From: Polytrichum commune
Lineage: Eukaryota; Streptophyta; Polytrichopsida; Polytrichales; Polytrichaceae
NCBI GenBank assembly: GCA_950295325.1
Contig: OX485809.1
Span: forward strand, 11,160,001-11,224,000
Direction of reading: 5' to 3'
Length of the DNA: 64,000 nt
Shown: positions 34,044 through 46,185 of the stretch, in pieces
How positions within the stretch are numbered: position 1 is the first letter of the stretch
How the letters are laid out: the number at the start of each line of letters is the position of its first letter
Made by a program: the position numbers and the translations under genes
The notes under the pieces: generated by a model
The model's input: only the letters and a program-made list of their open reading frames with translations
Database searches by the model: none
What the model was told of the DNA's origin: nothing

Positions 34044-34839
34044 TGTATTTACATTGTGGGTGATGTGGTGATGGATCTTTTTTTGTTTGGGTTGCATTCT
34101 TGATTATGGAGGGTAAGGTGTGGGATGTTGAGGTTGGGACGAACATTTCATATGTCGTGTGATTGTTGGGGTTTTAGATTGTTGAGTCATTTGTTCTTTA
34201 TGTCTTGTTGTTTATATTTGTGTGAGTTTTGTAACAAGTAGTAGGTTGTGTTCGTAGAGGATGGTGTTGGGGTTTAAGAGTTATGTTTTTGTGACTCACT
34301 TGGAGTGGTTGGTGTGTGGGGTTTGCCAATGGTAGTGAAATTTATGTGCATGTTGCTTGGCTCCCCATTTGTCCTTTTTTGTGTGTGGATTTAAAGCTAG
34401 AGATGTTTGAGATGGGGGTGCCTAGGGGTTGGGTGGTTGTGTTATATTTTGGGTGCATGGTAGAGTTTGGGGTTGTGGGAGGTGGGGGTAGTGTGTGGTA
34501 TGTGTTTGGTGGGAAGACGATAGTGGCTTGTAAAAATGTACTATTCAATATTGTAGATTTGGTATGGTATTTTTTTTTGGAATTCTTCAATGGTGAGTAT
34601 GTGTGTGTTGGTGTGATCTTGGATTTAGGGTATGGCAATAATGTTGAAGGATGAGAGTTTTTTTTGCAAAATTTCTCTGTATTGGATCTTTGTTGTAGGG
34701 TGAGAGTGGGGTAAAATGGGCTTTATCATTCTTCCGATAATGGAGAGTTGTTCAGAGGAAAGGTGGTGCCTATGGAATCTAGATGAATGTTGAAGTGCTT
34801 TTTTTAGTTTGTATAGGGATCTAGTAGTTGGTGATTTAG

Positions 34840-35435
34840 AGCACACTTTGTATTTTGATTGTGGGAGGTGTTCAACTCTACCATATTTGTTGGCTATAAA
34901 TTACACTATTCCTTGGTATATATGGCCTAATGGGCATGGGTCATTGAGTGTTTGTGTGAGTTGTTCGCTAAGTGTAACGACATATCTTGGGAGTAGGGAG
35001 AATGTTTCGTGGGGTAGCTGGGCAAGGATGTTAGTGGAGTCTTTGGGGATGTTACATATGGATTTTGTGACTTTGATGAGGAGTTTTTCTAGTTTCTTGA
35101 TGTTTGGGACATAGAAACGGGCGGCATAAAAATGCATATTCGATGCCCGGGCGAATGATTATGTTGAGGGTCTTTTCTTTTGTTGTAGTGATGCAGGTGA
35201 TAGTTGTAAGGCCATGCTTTGTTTTTTGAATTTTGATGTAGTGATTTCTTTCTATACGGCCCATTTTCCGGATGGAACAAGTAGTATTCCTAGGTATGTG
35301 TATGGTTCGTTTGTGGGAGAATGGGGAGTAGTTGTTGTTCATAGTTAATGTTTTGGGCTTTTAGGTATGTGGTAAATGCAAGGGATTGTAGTTTTGATTT
35401 GCTAAGGCATCATGTGACTAGGCATTTGTTTATGC
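34840..35435 (-). pseudogene. LINE reverse transcriptase, C-terminal part
   Basis: Minus-strand translation gives GINKCLVT, SKLQSLAFTTYLKAQNINY, VPNIKKLEKLLIKVTKSICN, ILAQLPHETFSLLPRYV and LNDPCPLGHIYQGIV, in the order found after the YADD motif in LINE reverse transcriptases. Frame changes and stops are present. It is separated from the palm domain only by the LTR-like insertion. Confidence 0.75.
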
Positions 35436-35440
35436 CTAGT

Positions 35441-37314
35441 TGTAATATAGATTTTCTGGCCATAGCCTGGTAGTGAAAGTGAATAAGATTTTTTTCTGCA
35501 GAAAGTAACTAAAGTAGCAGATGGAAAGTAGTTTAGGATGAATATCACGGACTATAGCCAGACAGATTAGTTGTAGAGGTTACAACTGCCGGGAGAGCTT
35601 CACCCTTGATAGGCAGGGCGCGGCCAGGAAGCTCTCTCTCTCTCGTTATATCTGCTAGAAGCCATAGCTGTAGAAAACTGGCTATAGGCATAGAGCTAGA
35701 GTCAAAGACATTGTAGAATTTTGAAGTTAGAGTTTAGCAATCACCACCTGTGATAGGGGGATGCAGCCTAACAAACTAAATTTGAGTTAAGTAAAGAGGA
35801 TGATCGGAGTATTATAAGAATGGTAATAGTCTGTGTAAGTCAGTTTTTTGGGAGTCAATGCATAATAGAATTGTATGAATGGGCAGTGAATGTAAGTAAT
35901 AGAATGTGAGCGCAATAGATAAACCAGCTGCAAAGAGGCACGAAAGTGGAATGGATCTAAGAGCAAGGAAGTTGTTTGAAGCATCAGAGTAATTGCAATA
36001 AAAACTGGAAACCATTGGAAGTGAAAATAAGGACTATAGTTTGTAGTAGGAAAGAAACATGCTGCACAAAAGTTAGAAGTTATTCTATGTTGGAAATGAG
36101 AGGAGAAGTAGTTATTGAGAGAGACAGAGTCAAAATGCAGAGTAAGATCAAAAGTTGAACTCCTAGAGATGAGGGACATACTATCGCCTAAGCAAAGATA
36201 AACGCAGCGGGCCATAGTCTGTAATATGAGCACAATAGAGTAAATGTAGTTGTAAGAAACTGAGTAAGAACTTGTGAGAGTAACCGAACATTTCCAAGGC
36301 AGTGAGAATACAACCAGATAACAAAGAGAAGAGAATGGTCGTAGCGGCGAGTGAACCACATAGCCAGTTGAGTCACTTTGAGAGATACAGGAGATTGAGG
36401 TAGTCGGTTGAGAGCAGTATAAGAGAAAAGATTGACTGCGGAGAGGCTTAGCTACTGAGCAACCTTACAACTGACTATAGCCTGTGAGAAAGAGAACTGA
36501 AAGAGAGAAGGAGAGAGGAAGACGTTCCGGTGTGAGGCGAGGGCAAGGCGGTGCAGAATGATCATTACTTGGAGAGATGAGAGGTTAAGGAGATTACCGA
36601 GACATGATTAAGGTTAGAGAGCCGTCATAAGGTCGAGTTGATTAGCCTATTAGGTTACCAGGAGCATGCTTTGTGATAATTAGTAATGAGGATGCTAAGA
36701 TTTGAGGTTGAAAAGAATTAGGCTAGCCGTAAGGGTCTATGATGTCAAGATCTAACGCCTATAGCCTATAGATTTTTATAATTGCATAAGAATGTGGCAG
36801 GAATTAAGGCGAAGCTCTATGTGTTGTGTGACAAAGCCGAATACGAGATAAGTGAACCTCGGTTGTAATTAAGAACGAAATAAAGTAAAGGAACAAGTTC
36901 TTTGAGCAATGCATTTGTGATTATGTTTTATGGATACAAAAAGATGATTTGGTTAGATAGGAAGAAACTAACCCCAATCGGATGAAAATCCATTGGATGA
37001 ATATGGCCAAAGATCCGAGAAGAATATAGCCAATGCTTTTGAATTCCACGACAGCCCTAGGTCAAAAACTTAGAGCAATAGAAAAAAATTCCCTAAAGAT
37101 AGGACTGAATCACACACGACAGAAAGTGCACAAATGAATCATAAGAGTGGAGAAGAAATGGAATGAAGAGGGAATGGAGAGAGGAACGTCCTAAAATGTT
37201 GTTATAATCCTTTAAACCAATGTGACATTAACCCTTATAGACACTAGCTCAGTCTTCCTGGAGACATTGTTCCCTGGGTTTTGTTGTTTAGAGAGAAACC
37301 AAAAACTTACTACA
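35441..37314. mobile_element. LTR-like insertion, probably a solo LTR
   Basis: The 1,874-bp segment begins TGTAATATAG and ends CTTACTACA (TGTA...TACA), and is flanked on both sides by CTAGT (35436-35440 and 37315-37319). A 5-bp target duplication with TG/CA ends is the mark of an LTR retrotransposon. Removing the segment and one CTAGT rejoins the LINE reading frame exactly between NWAHIGL and GINKC. There is no primer-binding site, internal coding region or terminal direct repeat, so a solo LTR is the best reading. An AATAAA at about 36880 on the plus strand could be the polyadenylation signal. Base composition differs sharply from the flanking T/G-rich LINE. Confidence 0.8.
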
Positions 37315-37319
37315 CTAGT

Positions 37320-38112
37320 CCTATGTGTGCCCAATTGGAGTATTGTCTTAGTTTGTTGAGTTGGGGTTGTATGGGTTTTATGATGTCGGTGAGGATGGCT
37401 AGGTTGTTGGCGTATGTTATGATAGTGATACTATTTGGTGAGGTGCTAAAGTGATATTCTAGTTGTTCTTTCTGTAATCATTTAAGTAGGGGTTCTAAGA
37501 AGATAATGAATAAGTATGGGCTCAAGGTATCTCTTTGGATGGTTCCATAACTAATTTGAATGGGTGTTGTTGTTGTAAAGTGTGCACCTAGGAAGGAGGT
37601 GATTGATTTTGTGTAGATATTGTTGACTTGTTTGATGGCATCTAGTGGGTATTCAAGGTCTTCCATTATGGCTATCTAGGGTGGTCTATGTAGCCAAATG
37701 TGTTTTTAAAGTCTATGTGAGTTAGGTAGATATCTTTGTTTGTGTATTTGACGTCTTCTAAGGCGGTGATGAGTGATTGAATTTGTCTAGCCGTATATTC
37801 ATTCATGGCTTTGAGGCCTTCTTGGTTGTGGTGAAGGATTTTATGTTGTTCATCGAATGGGGTGAGGATGGATGTGAGTATGTTCATAAAGAGTTTGTAA
37901 ATGGTGTAGTTGAGGTCCAAGGGTTTGTAATTTGGGACAATTATGAAATTGTCCTTTTTATGGAGGAGTATGGTGATGCTATGTTGCCATTCGCTAGGTA
38001 TTGTTTTTTGTTGGTAGCCTTGTAAGAAGAATAAGTACATCATGTCATGAAAGTTGCCTAGTAGGGTTTTTATAAAAGTCATTGCGAATACTATTTTGGA
38101 AGCATATATCAT
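37320..38112 (-). pseudogene. LINE reverse transcriptase, fingers and palm
   Basis: Blocks in order are IPSEWQHSITILLHKKD, VPNYKPLDLNYTIYKLF, HHNQEGLKAMNEYTARQIQ, DIYLTHIDFKNTFGYIDH, GTIQRDTLSPYLFIIFLEPL and ITYANNLAILTD. These are the canonical LINE RT motifs. The catalytic YADD is YANN, and QGD has become QRD, so the enzyme is dead. A frame change near 37668 and a stop near 37477 split the open frame. Confidence 0.85.
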
Positions 38113-39049
38113 ATATAACTCTAATTAATGATGCGACTAGTGGAGGAAGTGTGAAGGAGGTTTTATTTATTTATTTTATTTATAGTAGAAAACCATCTTT
38201 TGTTTGCCATGGGTATTGGCGAATGACACACATGCATCCTAATGGGTGGCATGTCATGTTTGAGCATAGGGGGGCTTGTCTTTGGAATGATTCTTTTTGT
38301 GTGGAGTAGATGACATTTGCAATGGCGTATGGATGTGTGGCTAGGTATCCATCTTTATTTATGAGGTAGTTGAGTGGTGTGGAGTTTCAATGACTGAAAT
38401 GTCTTTTGTGAAACATTTTTGGTTTTTTGTTTACTAGAGCTCTATACTTTTATCATTATTTATGTGTAATTTTGGGAGGTTTGTGCAGTGGTAATTTTTG
38501 AGGCTTTTGCCTTGGCAGTTTTTGCTATATTAGCTAAGTTGTCCAACCAATTTTGCACTTCTATTGGGTCGTAAGTGGTGGGTGGCGGGGTTATGTGTTT
38601 TTTTTTTATTTCTTGGATTTTTGGTTTAAGGTACCAATTAGGGGATATTGGACATGTGGTGGTTGTGATTTTTATTTTTTTTTAATATTTTTTTAATGAA
38701 GTGGTAGTTGTTGAGTTGATTTTTTCATTGTTTTTGTGGTTTACATGGCAAAAAACTCCCTCAGGGTTTTGTTTGTCAGATGAGGAAGAGGGGTGGAGGT
38801 GTGGCACATGTTTGTTTGGCACAATTACTTATTGAGCTCACGATGTGTGTGTGTGTGTGTGTGTTCTTTTGTCCATTTTTGGGGGGTGAGGAGAGTGGCT
38901 TCTTGTAGTAGTTTGGTAAGTTGTTGGGTGTTGATGAAGTTTAGCTCATTGAATTTAATAAGGAAAACTTGGATATTAGTTTCCAGTATGGGGCATATAA
39001 ACTGGAGGATTGTGTTGGTTGGTAATGCAAGAGGTTTGCATATTGCAAA

Positions 39050-40250
39050 TTGAAGTGGGAGGTGGAGGGTTACTAAGAAGTGGTCCGAATTGAGGTGTAA
39101 TTATGTGTGTGTGTACATAAGACATACTTGGTACAGTATCCTCCCGCTTAAGTACGCACCCGTTTAAGTACGCATCCCGGTTAAGTACGCACTTTTTGGC
39201 AAAAAATTTAGGGTTCAAGATTTATTAGTTGAACATGTCGTGAATCGTCATTTGGCGTAAGTTTTGAAGTTTTTTGCGTTTGGCTTTGAGGTCGACCGCT
39301 CAGATCTTGCTCTTAAATGATTCAAACGATTTCTTAAGGCCATCAAATGTTTCCTCTGCTTCTAATTGAACTTCAAGGTAGAGCAGCTAATCCTTGATGT
39401 CAAGAGCATGCTCATAAAGAGAGTCAAAACCCTAGAATATAACTCCGTTTTCTAAATTGACATTCAGTTCTTGAGTGTTAACATTGCCTTCGCTAACGAT
39501 GTACTCTCGGGCTAGAGCCCTTTTACTTGGAGTATTCATCTGCTAAGCTTCAAGATGATTTCGTAGCGTTCATGCTCATTGAGAAGCTTTCCGTTTGGTT
39601 TCTTCGACATTGTAGCGAAACACAAGCGATTTGGGAAAACCTAAAGTACACACCTACCGGCTATAGTGAAACACAAGCGATAGCGATTTAGAAAACCCTA
39701 AATCCTAAAGTACGCACCTACCAGCTAAGTATGCACAAACTGCACATGTTCAAGTTGCGTACTTAAGTGGGAGGTACTGTACATTGAGTGAGAGTTGGGG
39801 GTATAAAACCCGTTTATGAAGTTAATGTGGTTATAGTTGGGTCCCCCTTTCTCTTAAAAATGTTGATTTATTGGGATTGGTGTGAGTAGGAGGTTGGATG
39901 TAAAATTTTACCATTCTCTATCCTCATTGGTTGGTTGAGTTAGGGAGTGTCGGTTATGATGTCCGATGAGGAATATGTCTAAGTTAAAGTACCCTATGAG
40001 GATTGAAAAGTGTGTTGAGTGGGTAGTTAGGGTTTATTTGCTAGATATCATGGATTATGTGTATGTCTTCTTCGTGTGTTGGCATATAAAAGTGGATTAG
40101 TATTATGGGATGAAATGTTGATTGGCTATTGTAATACTTTGTAAGTAAGGGGTGAATTCAATAGGAGTTGTTATTTTGGTGATGTTACCGGAGAAGATAA
40201 TTGATTTGTGTATCATAGTGATTAGTCATTTCCTCTTATTGGGGCATATT
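39050..40250 (-). pseudogene. LINE endonuclease domain, decayed and interrupted
   Basis: The GDFN motif of the EEP endonuclease appears as ILIGYFNLD at about 39985, followed by GDPTITTLTS (normally DPTY). The terminal SDH motif is intact as NSDHFLV at about 39085. The Tigger element at 39134-39779 lies between these motifs. The N-terminal half of the domain is too decayed to place. Confidence 0.65.
39134..39779 (-). mobile_element. Tigger-type element family T2, copy 2, inserted in the LINE
   Basis: The 646-bp element has ends CAGTATCCTCCCGCTTAAG and, reverse-complemented, CAGTACCTCCCACTTAAG. It is flanked by TA on both sides (39132-39133 and 39780-39781), the pogo/Tigger target. On the minus strand the interior encodes an N-terminal transposase remnant: MSKKPNGKLLNEHERYEII, then PSKRALAREYIVSEGNV, which matches the helix-turn-helix start of Tigger-like transposases. 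Stops follow and there is no catalytic domain. Copy 1 is at 3427. Confidence 0.85.
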
Positions 40251-41087
40251 GTGTGTAGTGCGCCTAATGCATGTGAGTGCATCCAATGTGTTGGTTTATA
40301 TAATTCTTGGTATGTATTGTAGCCTTGGTGATTATTGTTGGTTGGTGATGGGTTGTGGAAGTTCAAAGGGGCTTAAAGTTGAGGTAGTGTTCCTCCATTG
40401 TACATTGGCGTGTGGACAATTAAGTGGTTGTGGGCTAGAAGTCTTGGGAGGGTGGCAACCAAGGATTGTGCAATAGCTTGTAGGAGTTGGTTTGAGAGTT
40501 GGAACTCTATTTCTCCCGTAGGCAAAGTGATGCTTGTGGTTTAAACTTTGAGTGTGTTGGTTACCGCCTCCACGCAATTTTTTGTGTTGAGGTTAATTAT
40601 AGACACCATCGTGGCAAGTTTTCCATCAAACTTGTCTTCCCAAGCTTGCATTGTGCAGTTCTAGCTTTCCTCAATGATTGGTGTGTTGGTGAGTGTGGAG
40701 TTATGTGTTGCTTGATTTTTTTTAATACAATCGCCTTTCATGTTGGGGCTTTGGCTAAGCAAATGGCAGTTTGGTTTGATTATGGACTGTCGATGCTTCC
40801 ATGGTGAGGTATGAAGTCGACACGCCTCCCGAGGATGTCAATGAATTTGTTTAACCACTTTGTGTAGACTATGGTGTTGATACATTATATGTGGCATCAT
40901 TTGAATTACCTATCCTCTTTGTGTCTGAGAGTGTGTCCAAAGCTCACACCAGCTATGTTGTCGTCAGCGAATGGTTTTATGATGGTTCTCACTATGGCGG
41001 ATTGGGACTTCTTTTGGGGGAGGTTGCTGACAACTAAGGTTGTGCTAATGCATAGCTCAGATGGGTCGCTTGCATCCCGATCATGTG

Positions 41088-41400
41088 TTACACCTTAAGT
41101 TTCCCATGGTTGTAGAGTTGGCCATATTCTAAGATCGAGTCCCCTGCTTCCTCAGTGGCTAGAGTAAGAAATGCATAGGTCTTTGATATTTTTGGCTTTG
41201 TCAAGGTCAAGAATTTAAGTTGTTGGCCTCCGTAGTAGCTTCCACATAGTAGTGTGTTGAAGATGTTGTGTGTAATGTGGTCACATAGTGTGTCACCTTT
41301 GATGTGGAGTTGACAATTTCGCACATTTGTGACCAACTCCAAGCCTTTTTCAACTTTACCGATGATCCACTCTCCCCTTCAAATCCCATCTAGAATGCAC
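41088..41400 (-). pseudogene. Possible LINE ORF1 RNA-binding segment
   Basis: Two overlapping minus-strand frames join to give CDHITHNIFNTLLCGSYYGG and SKTYAFLTLATEEAGDSILE. The YAFLTLATEEA block resembles the RNP1 region of an RRM, a domain found in ORF1 of several LINE groups. It lies upstream of the endonuclease, where ORF1 should be. The assignment is tentative. Confidence 0.4.
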
Positions 41401-43950
41401 GTTCTCCTCTCAATAGTGCTAATCAATCTTTGAGTAGGTGCTTGAGATATAGCTTGAGAAAGCCCGCCTAATTCTTGGCGATTTGGTTCAAACCAATATC
41501 AATTGGGTTTGAGTAGTATGTACCAAGAAGTGTGTTCATCTTGTGTAGATATTCAAAGCACGCACTTTGGGCATCTCCTTTGCTTATGATTTTTGAATCC
41601 GGGCTCGAAGCAAATAATGATGTGGAAGCCCTTAGATAGTCCGGTGTCTTGTTTCACCATTTTATATCTTGGAAGTTGTGTGAAATGAAGTTGGTGTCCC
41701 GGGACCAAATCCTATCTCTCATGTGGATTTAGGCGTTGATGTACGGGGAAATGCTCGGCAAAGAGTTAAAAAATCTTCAATTTCAGTGAGTGGTGTTCCC
41801 ATGTTGAAGATTTCCTAATTCGATCGGGCCTCCTTCAAGATCGGTTTGCCTCATTGAATGGGCCATGGTTTCATGGATGAGATATCCATACCACATTTGT
41901 GTGACAATTTTGATGCTAAGGATTGCTACCTTGTGCCATGTTCAACTTTGTGATCCTTCCATGTTGTTGTGGGGGTCTGAGATTGTTATGGGGGTTTGAG
42001 ATTGTTGTTCCTTTGTCTCCTCCCGCCTTTCTTCTCTTGGCGCTATGGGTATGGCTTGTGTCTCCTGTTCTTAAGGTTTTGTGGGAGAGGACAGGGGATG
42101 TATGTTGTCAAATGGATGATTTATCTTTCCTTGTTGGCAGCTTGAAGTTGATTTCCCGTTGGATACTCTTGAGAAGTGGATATTTGTAGTGAGGTACTAC
42201 CGTGTTCGGGTGTAACTGGCCCCAATTTCAAGTTCGTGTCTTCATCTTGGTGTGGGGTTGGGTTGGTGGTGCCTATTTGTTTTTTCTACATGTTCGAAGT
42301 TGTGTTGTCGGTCATTGCTCCGGGTTGTTGGGGCTTTGCTTCCTTAAAATGATAACTTTAAATTTTTCTTCTTCTTATAAGTCTTGTTGATCATGCTTTT
42401 GTTGGCCATTTTTTACTGCAGGGTCTCTTTTGGTGAAGGTGGTTGTAGGTGCATGTCTTCTAATGTGTTGTCTGTTGGGGTTGTTGATAGCAGTCTAGGG
42501 ATAATTGCGAGGTGGGCTAATGTTGAGGCTGCTATCGAGGTCATGGCTTTGAAAGGCCTAATGGATAACTACTGGTCTGCTACTCGTTGTGAGGCTTCAT
42601 AAGTGGGAGGGTTTTGATAGTTTGACGCATGTTTGCAAGGATGTGGGTTGTCCAACACATAGTCCAACAGGTTGTGGTTGAGGTTGTATTGAGCAGAGAA
42701 GTCCCTAATGCTTGCGGTGATGGTGAGGTCGGGAGTGACAAATGTACATCTCTATCTTCATCCTTGACGTTGTAGACTGGTAGGCTTGGTGATGATGTTT
42801 TGGTTGTTGGGTTTGTTGATATTTGTATGTGATTGAGGGTGATGGTGTGTGGGTGGAAGGAGTGGCGATGTGTATAAGCTAGGTGGTGGCTTTGGTGCCA
42901 AGTAGGGGTTAATGTTGTGTGTGTATTGTGTTTGCGTTGATTTGGTGTTTTTTGTTTGTTTTTTTACAATTTTGGAGGATGCATGGCTTTGTTATGAGGT
43001 GGTTTGCATGTGTGCGATTGAGAATGGTGTCTTGGCAAGTTGTGAGGTGTTTATTTGGTAGGAGTGAGGAGGCTAGAGTGTCGGGTTGTGGGGTTGGTTT
43101 TGTTTGTATCAATTGGCATTTTGCTCTTATATGGTCGTTATGATTGTTGGCTTTGTCTATAGGATAGAGACTATGCATCAACTTCTCTCTTTCAAGAGCA
43201 AATTTCTTAACCACTTTGTGTTTACACTTGGACGTTACTTGTTCCTGCTATTTTTTGTCTAGTTTATTTAATGTAGATGTTAACTATAGTTTATATATAT
43301 ATATATATACATATATAGTTAGTTAGTTAACCATTGTTGCTCCTTAAAATGTATTGAAAATTTTTAGTTAACTATAGTTATTTTGGCAGTTGTTAATAAT
43401 TTATTTTGAAAAATTCGGGTGATAAATGAGTAGCTTCAGTCCTTGACCCGCATTTGAGAAGAAGGTGCACAAAATCCAAGAAAAGGTTTGGTTAGAGGTA
43501 TAGTAAATAGCCATGGATTGGCATAAGCAAAATGATAACTATAATTGTAGTCTTTCACAAGAAAGGACAGAGCCTCACGGTTCTACCGTTTTCTTGTTTT
43601 TTTGAGATGTGGGATTTTTTGTTGCTGTGTATGAACATGTGTTGCTGATCTTGGTGGTGACTTGTGTAGGTTGCAGTTGTAAGAGGAAGGGTTTTTTTGG
43701 AGTTTGATGTGGGACCACTAAGATGTTTTGGACATGTTTTTGAGTTAGGGTTAGGTATAGTTGGGGGCAATGTACCTTGCAGCGAGTGTAAGGAATATTG
43801 TTGAAGAAGAGGAGTTTATGTAGATTTGGTTTGAAATGAGCAGGTATTGTTGGGTATTGATGGATTGCGGATAGAGATCGCGAAATTGCACTGATATGCT
43901 ATGTAGGATGGAAATCACATTTGTGTGAGTATGGTGAGGATTAAACAAAC
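41401..43950 (-). other. 5' part of the LINE, unassigned
   Basis: The plus strand is mostly T/G-rich (minus A/C-rich) like the rest of the LINE except at 41400-41900. No domain was recognised in the minus-strand frames (for example 42909-43214). A TA repeat lies at about 43291-43310. Confidence 0.4.
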
Positions 43951-44822
43951 CCTATTGTGATGTAGTAAAGCAGATCTACGCCCATAGCTTGCAAATATGG
44001 AGTCAACATGATTTCTTCTTCTTCAACAATACAAAAATACAAGAAATTGTCATAGCTTGCATTTTCCTCATTGTAGGAATTAATGTGGGCTCTAAAGACT
44101 ACTTTGACCCACATTAATAGTACTACTTAAGGCGCTTTAGATGGGGTCAAGGGGGGAGGGTCCAATCAAATGGAGCAATCCAATTGGTCAAGAGGTGTAA
44201 ATTGAACTAAAGGCCTTTAGATGAGGGTCCAAGACCAAGAAGAGGCACAGTGAATTGTCTCCTACGTGGTGCCATTTTGGAGAGAAACACAATCTACACT
44301 ATATATTGTATTTGGTGTCACCAATTCTATTTGTCTTGCTCAATACTTGATTGTAACCTTCGTGTAAGTGTACCAACACTAAATGCAAACCTATCATTAT
44401 TTGTCATTCCTTGTAATAGAAAAAAATTGGGCATTACAAATTGACAATGCTACAAGTACTGTTACTTATTAAACAAAATTTCATCCAAATTCCAATCATC
44501 AATCTCAATATTTCATTACAAAATTGTTAAGATGCATAATATACCAAACTTTGTGTTACATAATTGGCATGAATTTCATCCACCTTTCAATCATCCATGA
44601 CAATAATTTGTAAACTTTCCAAGAAGTTCCATTAGAAAAGTTACCACAATGACATAAAATACCATACGACACTTTAAACAACAGTCAGGGTAATGCTCCA
44701 AACCAAGAAATGGTGATAAATGACACTCAAGGATAGGGCATTCTGTGTATAAAGCCTGCATGAGGGCATTATCGAGCGTAAAATACAGGATCATATTTTA
44801 GTATCAAAGATCGTCAAGTAAA
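43951..44822. other. Intergenic sequence, nothing recognised
   Basis: No gene or bounded element. Two short blocks, GCGCTTTAGATGGGGTC and GGCCTTTAGATGAGGGTC, form a direct near-repeat around 44131 and 44213. Confidence 0.45.
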
Positions 44823-45361
44823 GGGCCGCTTTACACCTAGAGGCCGGCCCAATTCCCCTTGAGGCCGATTGCATGCAAGTTCAGCCCCTTTTGGGTTGGA
44901 GGCTGGCCTCAACTACACATTATAATGAGATTATAATGGGAGCCAATTTTTTCATATGTCAAGGCCTTAGGGCCAAGAAGCTAGGTTGATTCAATAAATC
45001 TAGCATAATCCGACGGATCTAGCATAATCTAGCATAGAGCCGTTCATATTTCCACATAATCCAATGAATATAGTTCGTTGAAAAAATCATATATATATAT
45101 ATATATAATACTTTTTTAATTGAAATGTGATATTGGTTCCGAGGCCAAGAATTGGCCCTCCATTTTGGGTGCACCCAATTCAACAAGCTCAGGCCGTGTC
45201 ATACCATGCATTTTTTGATTAAAAATTTCATACCACCAAATCAACCCGACCTCTTGGTGGAAAGGGGTTGGGGCTGATTTCAGCTGTTTGGCCAATCACA
45301 AGTGAGGATTTCAAGCCTCTTACACAATGAATTGGCCCGGCCTCTAGGTGTAATGCGGCCC
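44823..45361. mobile_element. PIF/Harbinger-like TIR element, family P2
   Basis: The ends match over about 35 bp: GGGCCGCTTTACACCTAGAG and, reverse-complemented, GGGCCGCATTACACCTAGAG. TAA follows the right end and AAA precedes the left, which is a one-base-altered TAA duplication. The 539-bp interior has an AT microsatellite (45088-45107) and no coding sequence. Confidence 0.75.
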
Positions 45362-45599
45362 TAATATGTTTTTGTATATGAAGCCCCCCGTGGAAATACG
45401 GTGTGGAAGATACCCATTCATAGCAAAAGAAAATCTAAGCCAAGGCTTTACGAGCTCTAGGGAGAGCTAGTGTTTTGGAGAGCCATTTTGGAAGGTAGGA
45501 TCCAACGGAAGGTCCGGTTCAAGGATGTAATTTGCCTCAAATTGCTTCGAATTGGTCCCGATGTTGTTGTTGGGCCGTAGATCCCGATTTAAAGCACCC

Positions 45600-46185
45600 C
45601 TTAGCGTATAGCTGCGGGCTTAGGGGGCACGGGATGTATGAACCGGAGCCCTGGAATGATGTCGGAATCTTAAACCCTCGTTGTTGTTGGGATTTCAATT
45701 TACATTACTCATGACCACTGCATGTCTCAAGAATGTGTGTGTCAATCCTCCCATTGCACACCTCGGCCGTCTTTTACACCTTTCATGGTTGCACGCAATC
45801 AATCTCTGGATTAAATAACTGTAGGTCGTGCGGTGGTAGTGCATTCGGAGCGATACAGGAGCAGGAGCCATGGAATGAAGTCAGAACCTTAAACCCTTGT
45901 TGAGGTTTTCGATTAGGTTTAGGGCCAGTGCCTCATGGATGTATCTCTGAATCCTCGGATCGCACTTCCATGGTGCACAAAACCCCTGGAACAAATCAAT
46001 GCAGGTTATGGTAGAGTTGTGACAGCATTGTATGAATCGTAAACCCTTGTTGAGGTTTTTGATTTGAACTAGGCCCAGTGACTCAAGAATGTGTCTCTGA
46101 ATCCTCCGATTGCACTTCTCGACCTAAACCCTAAACCCCTGGAACAAATAAATGCAGGTGGTGCGGTGGTAGTGTATTCGGAGCT
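45600..46185 (+). repeat. Upstream region of the PORR gene with degenerate tandem units
   Basis: Three to four units of roughly 150-200 bp repeat a pattern: TGGAATGA-like start, then CTTAAACCCTTGTTGAGG, then TCTCTGAATCCTC, then CCTGGAACAAATNAATGCAGG, then GTGCGGTGGTAGTG. The final unit runs into the PORR start codon, and its first coding bases (AATCTTAAACCCTTGCTAAG) are the same block. A telo-box (AAACCCTAAA, about 46127), common in promoters of plant translation and organelle genes, lies in the last unit. The ATG at 45869 opens a two-codon upstream frame (ATG GAA TGA). Confidence 0.6.

Larger units (their letters stand above)
31500..43950 (-). mobile_element. Large non-LTR retrotransposon (LINE) with nested insertions
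   Basis: In minus-strand order the remnants are: an ORF1-like region with an RRM-like segment (about 41400-41090), an endonuclease (about 40250-39050), a reverse transcriptase (38112-34840, split), an RNase H (33000-32695), a CCHC-type zinc knuckle (about 32250) and a C-terminal domain (about 31850-31600). The sense strand is strikingly rich in A and C, so the plus strand reads as T/G. Frameshifts and stops are frequent. Four insertions interrupt it: 32465-32695, 33055-33285, 35441-37314 and 39134-39779. The 5' edge is placed where T/G richness ends and is uncertain. Two truncated relatives lie at 51120 and 60350. Confidence 0.8.

Noticed and set aside
34316-34654. 112-codon plus-strand frame rich in Val and Gly
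   Set aside because: It is antisense to the LINE and comes from its T/G-rich strand.
41040-41095. TAGCTCAGATGGGTCGC looks like the 5' part of a tRNA gene
   Set aside because: No T-arm B box or acceptor-stem pairing follows within 80 bp, and it lies inside LINE-derived sequence.
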